DNA of 6,448 nt. Source: Methylovulum sp. (GTDB taxonomy: Bacteria; Pseudomonadota; Gammaproteobacteria; Methylococcales; Methylomonadaceae). Shown here in pieces: positions 1 to 4,625 of the stretch. The notes beneath the pieces were generated by a model, which made no database searches, had not been told where the DNA came from, and saw only the letters and a list, made by a program, of their open reading frames with translations. Location of the stretch: positions 1-6,448 of the forward strand of contig SCST01000090.1 of NCBI GenBank assembly GCA_004299465.1. The letters run 5' to 3'. Each line of letters opens with the position of its first letter. Within the stretch, counting starts at the first letter, position 1. The translations under genes and the position numbers were made by a program.

Positions 1-624
1 GCCTTTCGGCGCATGCAGTTTGTGGCCGGACACCGACAGCATGTCGATTTTGGTATCCTGCAACATCATCGGGATTTTGCCGACCGCCTGCACGGCATCG
101 GTATGGAACATCACACCGGCCGCATTCGCCATTTCCGCCATTTCGACAACCGGGAAAATCGTGCCGGTTTCGTTATTCGCCCACATGACCGAAACGATAG
201 CCACCTGGTCGGACAACAGTTTTTTGTAGGCCTCAAGGTTCAAGCGCCCGGCCCGGTCCACCGGCATCCGGTGTATCGTATAGCCTTCTTTTTCCAGCGC
301 GTCGCACAGGCTTAAAATCGCCGGATGCTCAACCATCGTCGTAATAATTTCCTTTTTATTCGGCTGCGCCTTGATGGCCGACAAAATGGCCGTGGAATTC
401 GATTCCGTACCGCAGGAGGTAAAGATAACCTCTGAATCATGCTCGCAACCGATCAGGTTCTGGACCTGTTGACGCGCCTGTTTGATGCCTTTGGCAACGC
501 CGTCGGCAAATTTATGGATCGATGACGGATTACCGTATTGTTCGAGGAAATACGGGATCATCACATCGACGACCGCCCTGTCCACCTTCGTGGTGGCATT
601 GTTATCCAGATAAATATCGGTCAT
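1..624 (-). CDS. nifS: NifS cysteine desulfurase, 3' part outside the window
   Basis: This is a PLP-dependent cysteine desulfurase that takes sulfur from L-cysteine as an enzyme-bound persulfide and passes it to the NifU scaffold for nitrogenase cluster assembly in the cytoplasm. The first 208 codons are visible, from ATG at 622-624; the frame is still open at position 1. Class-V aminotransferase hallmarks are present: YLDNNATT near residue 5, TSCGTESN near residue 80, HTDAVQAVGK near residue 175, and SGHK with the PLP lysine at residue 202. That is the same number as the PLP lysine of Azotobacter vinelandii NifS. The catalytic cysteine (Cys325 in A. vinelandii) would lie off the window, so activity cannot be confirmed here. 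The start lies two bases after the nifU stop, with an AGGGG ribosome site (632-636) inside the last nifU codons, so translation is probably coupled. Confidence in NifS rather than IscS rests on the nifU neighbour and the A. vinelandii-like numbering. Confidence 0.96.
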   Translation of the reverse strand, partial: MTDIYLDNNATTKVDRAVVDVMIPYFLEQYGNPSSIHKFADGVAKGIKQARQQVQNLIGCEHDSEVIFTSCGTESNSTAILSAIKAQPNKKEIITTMVEHPAILSLCDALEKEGYTIHRMPVDRAGRLNLEAYKKLLSDQVAIVSVMWANNETGTIFPVVEMAEMANAAGVMFHTDAVQAVGKIPMMLQDTKIDMLSVSGHKLHAPKG

Positions 625-626
625 AA

Positions 627-1526
627 CTAAGCCCCTATGTTCACGAGTTTTGACATTTCCGAGGCGGGCACGACTTTGATAAACTCGCCCATCACTTCCA
701 TCAGGCGCTGCTGGATGCCGGCAATCGTCATCGCCGCCATCTGGCAGCCGTTGCACGCGCCGGTCATATTGACGTAAGCCGTATTGCCGATCACTTCGAC
801 CAGTTCGACGTCGCCGCCGTCAGCCATCAATGACGGCCTTAACGATTCCAGCACCTGCTCGATTTTTTTGATGCGTTGCAGGTTGGTCAACGGCACTTTG
901 ACTTCGGCAACAACGAGTTTAGCAACAGACGCGGCTTCAGGGTCGAATTTCTCGCCTTTTTCCGCGAGCACTTTTTCCAGGATGGCTTCAATGTCTTCAT
1001 GGCAAGAGGCGCAGCCGCCGCCGGCTTTGGTGAAATTGGTCACATCTTCAACGGTGCGCAATTTGTTGGCCCAAACCATTTCTTCAATCATCACAGCGTC
1101 AATCGCGAAACATTTGCAGATCAACGCGCCTTCTTCGTGATCATCTTTCCATTCTTCGCCGCGATAATTGGCAATCGCCGCTTGCAGGGCCTCGCGCCCC
1201 ATCACCGAGCAATGCATTTTTTCAGGCGGCAAACCTTCCAGATGGTCGGCGATATCCTGGTTGGTCACTTTCAACGCGTCATCTATAGTCATGCCCTTGA
1301 TGATTTCCGTCAGCACTGACGATGATGCAATCGCCGAACCGCAACCGAAAGTCTGGAAACCGGCATCGAGGATAATTTCGCTCGCATCATCGACTTTTAA
1401 AGTCAGGCGCAAGGCGTCGCCGCAACTGATGGAACCGACTTCGCCTATCGCATTCGCGTCAACGACTGCACCGGCATTTTTAGGGTTGAAAAAATGTTCT
1501 TTTACTTTGTCTGAATAATCCCACAT
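627..1526 (-). CDS. nifU: NifU, three-domain Fe-S cluster scaffold
   Basis: This cytoplasmic scaffold receives sulfur from NifS and assembles [2Fe-2S] and [4Fe-4S] clusters for nitrogenase maturation. The 299-aa protein shows the full NifU architecture. An IscU-like N-terminal domain (about 1-125) carries the three cluster-building cysteines C35, C62 and C106. A BFD-like central domain (about 133-185) carries C137, C139, C172 and C175, which hold the permanent [2Fe-2S] cluster. A C-terminal NifU/Nfu domain (about 215-290) carries the CNGC motif (C258, C261). The first seven cysteines have the same numbers as in A. vinelandii NifU. The protein is about a dozen residues shorter than that one, and the difference falls in the linker before the C-terminal domain. 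The ATG at 1524-1526 has a GAGGA ribosome site (1536-1540) nine bases upstream. It sits 29 bp after iscA and immediately before nifS in one operon. No key residue is missing. Confidence 0.98.
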   Translation of the reverse strand: MWDYSDKVKEHFFNPKNAGAVVDANAIGEVGSISCGDALRLTLKVDDASEIILDAGFQTFGCGSAIASSSVLTEIIKGMTIDDALKVTNQDIADHLEGLPPEKMHCSVMGREALQAAIANYRGEEWKDDHEEGALICKCFAIDAVMIEEMVWANKLRTVEDVTNFTKAGGGCASCHEDIEAILEKVLAEKGEKFDPEAASVAKLVVAEVKVPLTNLQRIKKIEQVLESLRPSLMADGGDVELVEVIGNTAYVNMTGACNGCQMAAMTIAGIQQRLMEVMGEFIKVVPASEMSKLVNIGA

Positions 1527-1555
1527 GGCTTTTTATCCTCGGGTTGGCGGGTGTC

Positions 1556-1912
1556 TTATGAACAGGTCTTGGTTCCGGTGCCGCTGGCACTGGTATTAAA
1601 CGAAGAACCGCAAGCGCAACTTTTAGCCGCATTAGGGTTGGTAAATTTAAATCCCGAACCGTCGATGCTGTCGAGAAAATCGATAGACATACCGTCCAGC
1701 ATCGGCATACTGACAGGATCGACAAAGACCCTGACGGCACCGCAATCAATTACGGTGTCTTCCGGCGTGTTCTCGGCTTCGAGCTTCAAGCCGTATTGAT
1801 AACCTGAACAACCGCCGTCGGTCACTTCGATACGAAGACCGGCTGACGGCGTTTCCGAACTGGCGATAAATCGACCGACAGCGTTAATAGCTTTTTCTGT
1901 TAATGTAATCAC
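1556..1912 (-). CDS. iscA: IscA/HesB-type Fe-S carrier of the nif operon (GTG start)
   Basis: A-type iron-sulfur carrier of the IscA/HesB family, of the form encoded just upstream of nifU in Azotobacter-type nif clusters (IscA-nif). Such proteins bind iron or a cluster and hand it on to targets; they act in the cytoplasm. Of 118 residues, the three conserved ligands are visible: C35 in the GGCSG motif, and C99 and C101 in the SCACG motif. The N-terminus MITLTE is the usual family start and is encoded by GTG, not ATG; an AGGAG site six bases upstream supports it. The protein extends about 12 residues past the usual family end with a Ser/Thr/Gly-rich tail that ends in an extra cysteine (C117). 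It is the first gene of the iscA-nifU-nifS operon and has a NifA/sigma-54-type control region directly upstream. The family call is firm; whether it is truly nif-specific is inferred from context. Confidence 0.95.
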   Translation of the reverse strand: MITLTEKAINAVGRFIASSETPSAGLRIEVTDGGCSGYQYGLKLEAENTPEDTVIDCGAVRVFVDPVSMPMLDGMSIDFLDSIDGSGFKFTNPNAAKSCACGSSFNTSASGTGTKTCS

Positions 1913-1918
1913 TTGAGT

Positions 1919-1923
1919 CTCCT
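1919..1923 (-). promoter_or_regulatory. Ribosome binding site of iscA, fixes the GTG start
   Basis: On the minus strand an AGGAG Shine-Dalgarno sequence lies six bases before the GTG at 1910-1912. Together with the conserved family N-terminus encoded right after it, this makes the GTG the likely start codon. No ATG start with a better ribosome site is evident near it. Confidence 0.8.
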
Positions 1924-1956
1924 GAAGGGTTTGGCATCGTTCTTGTAGATATATAA

Positions 1957-1972
1957 AGCAACCTATATGCCA
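1957..1972 (-). promoter_or_regulatory. Sigma-54 (-24/-12) promoter for iscA-nifU-nifS
   Basis: Read on the minus strand, the sequence is TGGCATATAGGTTGCT. This matches the sigma-54 consensus TGGCAC-N5-TTGCW at all core positions except the final C of the -24 element, with exactly ten bases between the invariant GG and GC. Transcription would start near 1946, giving a leader of about 33 nt before iscA. An IHF consensus and a NifA activator site follow upstream in the expected order, which strongly supports the call. It implies that the operon is transcribed by RpoN-RNA polymerase under nitrogen limitation. Confidence 0.9.
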
Positions 1973-1988
1973 TTAGCTAATTTTATTT

Positions 1989-2001
1989 TAATTTATTGAT
2001 T
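1989..2001. promoter_or_regulatory. IHF binding site consensus
   Basis: On the minus strand AATCAATAAATTA fits the IHF consensus WATCAANNNNTTR at every defined position. It lies in an AT-rich tract (about 1975-2015), centred near -49 relative to the predicted sigma-54 start, between the promoter and the NifA site. That is the usual place for IHF to bend DNA so that NifA can contact sigma-54 polymerase. The consensus is short and the tract AT-rich, so a chance match is possible; position and context raise confidence. Confidence 0.7.
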
Positions 2002-2066
2002 TAGTTAAGATAAATAACAGCAAGCGCGATACCGGCAAGGTTACAAGCACACAATCAAGCATATTT

Positions 2067-2082
2067 TGTAAGCTTTACTACA
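2067..2082. promoter_or_regulatory. NifA upstream activator sequence (TGT-N10-ACA)
   Basis: TGT-N10-ACA is matched exactly and sits inside a larger perfect palindrome, TTTTGTA-N8-TACAAAA (2064-2085). Its centre is about 128 bp upstream of the predicted iscA transcription start, within the usual -80 to -150 range for NifA enhancer sites. It also lies only about 30 bp before the start codon of the divergent nifZ-like gene. NifA bound here could therefore both activate the minus-strand operon and affect the plus-strand gene; the second effect is inference. Confidence 0.88.
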
Positions 2083-2113
2083 AAATCATCAACACTTTAA
2101 ACGAGGATATAGA

Positions 2114-2377
2114 ATGAACGTAAGAGACCTGGATATAGGCGATACTGTTTATGCCGCAATCACCATCACCGATGACGGTTCGATACCGGGAGGCCAAGAA
2201 GGCGAAATACTCGCCGAAGCCGGAACGCGCGGCGTTATCACGATGATAGGCCATGTCGAAGAACAACCCGAACGTAGCGTTTTTCTGGTACGCTTTGAAG
2301 ACAAGGATATGAACCTTGGCAATCCGGTGGGGTGCTGGGTTGAGGATTTGATGGTCGAGCCCAGGCTGGTAAATTAG
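2114..2377 (+). CDS. nifZ: Small stand-alone NifZ-domain protein
   Basis: An 87-aa soluble protein with no signal peptide or membrane segment. Its pattern follows the NifZ domain: an acidic IGD-x-V start (residues 8-12), a DDGSIPG turn (20-26), GEIL then GTRG (30-40), a central hydrophobic strand ending in VRFED (59-63), and a closing VGCWVEDL (72-79). NifZ proteins assist P-cluster formation in the MoFe protein of nitrogenase. Classical NifZ is about 150 aa with a C-terminal tail; this one holds only the domain. The ATG has a GAGGA ribosome site (2103-2107) six bases upstream. It is divergent from iscA-nifU-nifS and shares the 201-bp control region. No sigma-54 promoter faces this gene convincingly, so its own promoter is unknown. 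The family call comes from recalled sequence pattern, not a profile search; a diverged nif accessory protein of another name is the main alternative. Confidence 0.75.
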   Translation: MNVRDLDIGDTVYAAITITDDGSIPGGQEGEILAEAGTRGVITMIGHVEEQPERSVFLVRFEDKDMNLGNPVGCWVEDLMVEPRLVN

Positions 2378-2452
2378 CGGTTTTACCTATCTTCAAGGAT
2401 TGCCGGCAAGGCCAGTATCGCTTAGCGTAATTATCCAGCCTGGTAAAGTTAG

Positions 2453-2547
2453 TTGCTCACTGTAGGGCGCGCCGCGCGCGCCACCAAAGCACCAGCACCT
2501 TACTTGAGTACCGGAAGGCGCGCGCAGCACGCCCTACGCTTCAGCAA
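2453..2547. repeat. GC-rich imperfect palindrome, REP/MITE-like intergenic element
   Basis: The left arm 2462-2482 begins GTAGGGCG and the right arm 2517-2537 ends CGCCCTAC. The arms are reverse complements at 19 of 21 positions, around a 34-base loop. A further TTGCT/AGCAA pair (2453-2457, 2543-2547) extends the stem across unequal 4- and 5-base gaps. Local GC is far above the flanks. The GTAGGG...GCGCGCC arm type recalls dispersed intergenic palindromes common in proteobacteria, which suggests a copy of a repeated, possibly transposase-mobilised element. In RNA it would form a very stable hairpin in either direction. It lacks a following T-tract, so it is not a classical intrinsic terminator, though it may shield transcript ends between the two flanking genes. 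A small GCTTC-N5-GAAGC stem (2538-2552) overlaps its right edge. I see no clear promoter in the rest of 2378-2607. Confidence 0.85.
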
Positions 2548-2607
2548 GAAGCTGTTAACTTACTTACCGGCAACCATGATGCCTTTTGACTTAATAACAG
2601 TGAACCA

Positions 2608-4203
2608 ATGAATCAACAATCAGAAATCGTCCTGAACTACCATAACCGCACGAAACATAGCCTTGAACACTATGCCAAAGGCCCCGACACCATCGACTGG
2701 GACGACCAACCCGACCCGTTCAGGCGATTTTCCGGCTGCGAGCTGGTCACGCTGCCGAGACCAGGGGCAGCGTTACCGGCCTTGTTCGCCGAACTGGATA
2801 CGCCTTATTTGATTCCGGAGCAAGCCCTGAACCGGGCTAGCCTGGGTTTATTGCTGGAATTATCGTTCGGCCTGTCGGCATGGAAGCAATACGGCCCGAA
2901 CCGCTGGTCATTACGCTGTAACCCGTCCAGCGGCAACCTGCACCCGACCGAAGCCTATCTCATCAACACCGGCACTATGCTGATGAAACCGGGGCTTTAC
3001 CATTATGTCAGCCATGATCATCTTCTTGAACGGCGTTGTCAGTTTTCAGACAATTGCGACGATGCCGGCCTGCTCATCGGCCTGTCGTCGGTTCACTGGC
3101 GGGAAGCCTGGAAATACGGCGAAAGGGCTTATCGCTATTGCCAACATGATACCGGGCATGCGTTGGCCGCTTTGCGTTATGCCGCGGCAACATTGGGCTG
3201 GTCTATCGAATTGGTCAACGAATATTCGGATGATGAAACGGCGTTGCTGCTGGGGCTCAATCGCAGTCACGATTTCATCAACCTGGAGCATGAATCCCCC
3301 GATCTTGTTTGCCGAGTCCATACGCGTAGCGATCATGCGCCGTTAAACACCAGTGCATTGCTGGAAACGGCGCACGCAGGCGCCTGGTCCGGGAAAGCGG
3401 AGAGCTTGCGCGCCTACCACTTATATAAATGGCCGGTTATCGATGACATATCGCACGCCGCAAAAAAATGGCATACGGCAGCAGGCGCGCATTGGCAAGC
3501 CCCTCCGCAACGCCTGATCAAGTCGGCGAGCACCCAAACGGCCATCGACATCATTCGCGGGCGCCGTAGCGCCCAACAGTTCGATAGCAAGATGCAGCCG
3601 CTGCCGGTCGATGACTTTTACCGGATGTTGAGCGCGGTGCTGCCTGCGGCAAAAGTCCCGTTCGATTGTTGGCCGTGGTCGCCCAACATTCATTTATTTA
3701 TTTTCGTACATCGCGTCGACGGCCTGCAACCCGGCTTATATGCCCTACCTAGAAGTACAGACATCCTGCACAAATTAAAAGCGGCGACACTCGCTGATTT
3801 TGCCTGGGAACCGGTATCGGATACCGTACCGCTTTATCATTTATATTCAGGCGATTTCAGGCAAACCGCTAAAACGCTGTCTTGCCGCCAAGCCATCGCC
3901 GGCGACGGCGCCTTCAGCCTCGCGATGCTTGCCGAATTCAACGAACCCATTGCCGAGCAAGCCTGGGCTTACCGCCGCTTGTTCTGGGAATGCGGGATGA
4001 TAGGCCAGGTCTTGTATTTGGAAGCCGAGGCGGCCGGTGTCCGCGGCACCGGCATTGGCTGTTATTTTGACGACAGCGTGCATGAGATATTCGGCATCCA
4101 AAATGACAATTTCCAGAGCCTTTATCATTTTACCGTCGGCAAGCCGTTGGAAGACAAGCGCCTGCAGACCTTACCGCCTTATGGGCATTTGCCGGTCGTG
4201 TAA
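2608..4203 (+). CDS. Two-domain SagB/ThcOx-type nitroreductase-fold dehydrogenase
   Basis: A 531-aa cytoplasmic protein with two nitroreductase-like FMN domains in tandem. The opening pattern YHNRTKH (residues 11-17) followed by WDDQPDPFRRF (31-41) is typical of the long SagB/ThcOx-family proteins annotated as nitroreductases. Repeat one (about 75-260) carries the RCNPSSGNLHPTEAYL motif (103-118). Repeat two (about 312-515) opens with GRRSAQQFD (318-326), the usual flavin-phosphate-contacting start of nitroreductases, and holds the GVRGTGIG segment (477-484). SagB-type enzymes oxidise azolines in peptide natural products with FMN, but these long two-domain forms are often orphans with unknown substrates. 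No YcaO cyclodehydratase, precursor peptide or transporter is in view. The ATG at 2608 is the only in-frame start after an upstream in-frame stop (2587-2589), and it has no clear Shine-Dalgarno. An 11-codon frame (2576-2611) ends on it with an ATGA overlap. The fold is secure; the reaction is not known. Confidence 0.88.
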   Translation: MNQQSEIVLNYHNRTKHSLEHYAKGPDTIDWDDQPDPFRRFSGCELVTLPRPGAALPALFAELDTPYLIPEQALNRASLGLLLELSFGLSAWKQYGPNRWSLRCNPSSGNLHPTEAYLINTGTMLMKPGLYHYVSHDHLLERRCQFSDNCDDAGLLIGLSSVHWREAWKYGERAYRYCQHDTGHALAALRYAAATLGWSIELVNEYSDDETALLLGLNRSHDFINLEHESPDLVCRVHTRSDHAPLNTSALLETAHAGAWSGKAESLRAYHLYKWPVIDDISHAAKKWHTAAGAHWQAPPQRLIKSASTQTAIDIIRGRRSAQQFDSKMQPLPVDDFYRMLSAVLPAAKVPFDCWPWSPNIHLFIFVHRVDGLQPGLYALPRSTDILHKLKAATLADFAWEPVSDTVPLYHLYSGDFRQTAKTLSCRQAIAGDGAFSLAMLAEFNEPIAEQAWAYRRLFWECGMIGQVLYLEAEAAGVRGTGIGCYFDDSVHEIFGIQNDNFQSLYHFTVGKPLEDKRLQTLPPYGHLPVV

Positions 4204-4300
4204 TAGGTAAACAGGTTGGAAGACTGAACAGAGGCAACAATTCTCATTATGACACTCAACGCCTAAAATAGGCCGACTATTCCCTGTTGAAGCCAATATT

Positions 4301-4420
4301 ATGAGCGTCCCCTTTGGATTAAACGCATTGACCTTTAGTGACGTGGTCAAGTTTGTGCGCCTAACTTTTGAAATCTTCGCCGATCAGCGGACTGGGAAAA
4401 GTTGTGCTTTTTACCCGTAA
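4301..4420 (+). pseudogene. Probable N-terminal remnant of a transposase
   Basis: The frame runs from ATG at 4301 to TAA at 4418-4420 and encodes only 39 residues. The segment FEIFADQRTGKSC (residues 23-35) resembles the region near the start of some DDE transposases that reads D-x-R-x-G-K-N followed by a conserved tyrosine. After that point the frame reads four residues and stops, and no continuation was recognised downstream, so this would be a decayed or deleted copy. No clear ribosome site precedes it. The resemblance is recalled by eye over a short stretch, so a chance frame or a genuine small protein cannot be excluded. Confidence 0.4.
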
Positions 4421-4481
4421 CAAGAGATTTGCCCGTGCTCGGTAGCGCTGAAACGCATTAATAACCAGAAACAAGACTGTG

Positions 4482-4504
4482 TCCATGTTAATGTTTTGCA
4501 TGGA
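4482..4504. repeat. Short inverted repeat TCCATG-N11-CATGGA
   Basis: Six-base perfect arms flank an 11-base AT-rich spacer, about 30 bp upstream of the TATAAT promoter candidate. This could be an operator half-site pair for the downstream gene, or a weak hairpin. No T-run follows on either strand, so a terminator is unlikely. With only six-base arms it may also be chance. Confidence 0.3.
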
Positions 4505-4510
4505 AAAATG

Positions 4511-4538
4511 TTTCTAAATCAAAAGAACTGGATATAAT
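4511..4538 (+). promoter_or_regulatory. Candidate sigma-70 promoter for the secreted metallopeptidase gene
   Basis: A perfect TATAAT -10 box lies at 4533-4538. The best -35 candidate is TTTCTA at 4511-4516 with 16-bp spacing, which matches the TTGACA consensus poorly. A TG dinucleotide lies at 4529-4530, one base too far upstream for a proper extended -10. Transcription would begin near 4545, leaving a leader of about 80 nt that starts just before the hairpin at 4553. A weak -35 would imply an activator or low expression. Confidence 0.4.
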
Positions 4539-4552
4539 GAAGGTGGCCTTAT

Positions 4553-4576
4553 CGATTACACCGTTTTTTGTAATCG
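4553..4576 (+). repeat. Perfect 8-bp hairpin in the predicted leader of the metallopeptidase gene
   Basis: CGATTACA (4553-4560) and TGTAATCG (4569-4576) are perfect reverse complements around the 8-base, T-rich spacer CCGTTTTT. If transcription starts near 4545, the stem would form at the extreme 5' end of the mRNA, where it could stabilise the transcript. As DNA it could instead be a dyad operator just downstream of the promoter. The stem is followed by CTAACGG rather than a T-run, so it is not an intrinsic terminator. Confidence 0.45.
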
Positions 4577-4625
4577 CTAACGGTCAGCGAAAAACTACAA
4601 TTACTTATAACTTAAGAGGTGGTTT

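Larger units (their letters stand above)
4204..4625. other. 422-bp gap without an intact gene
   Basis: No complete gene is seen on either strand. The gap holds a short GCCTA-AAA-TAGGC inverted repeat (4261-4273), an orphan 39-codon frame that resembles the start of a transposase (4301-4420), an inverted repeat at 4482-4504, a TATAAT-type promoter candidate near 4533 and a perfect 8-bp hairpin at 4553-4576. No convincing intrinsic terminator (stem followed by a T-run) was found after the upstream gene. The mix fits an old insertion scar followed by the leader of the downstream secreted-protein gene. Confidence 0.6.

Noticed and set aside
13..315. Plus-strand open frames opposite nifS
   Set aside because: They are antisense to a clear NifS reading frame, histidine-rich by codon mirroring, and have no recognisable domain.
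784..1518. Long plus-strand open frames opposite nifU (for example 784-1140, 876-1319 and 1168-1518)
   Set aside because: They lie fully antisense to a complete NifU with all its cysteines in place, and their predicted proteins show no family motif. They are shadows of the coding strand.
1480..1749. An 89-aa minus-strand frame overlapping iscA and the nifU start
   Set aside because: It overlaps two conserved genes in another frame and its sequence is the out-of-frame reading of iscA.
1932..1947. A plus-strand sigma-54-like sequence, TGGCATCGTTCTTGTA, that could drive the nifZ-like gene
   Set aside because: The invariant GC of the -12 element is GT, it would leave a leader of about 155 nt, and the NifA site would lie downstream of the start. 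The minus-strand box at 1957-1972 fits far better.
2400..2409. TTGCCGGCAA palindrome after the nifZ-like gene as a terminator
   Set aside because: It is a self-complementary 10-mer without a loop or T-run, so it cannot form a terminator hairpin.
3847..4128. Minus-strand frames within the SagB-type gene (also 3046-3336 and 3421-3693)
   Set aside because: They overlap a continuous 531-codon gene with family motifs and have no ribosome sites or motifs of their own.
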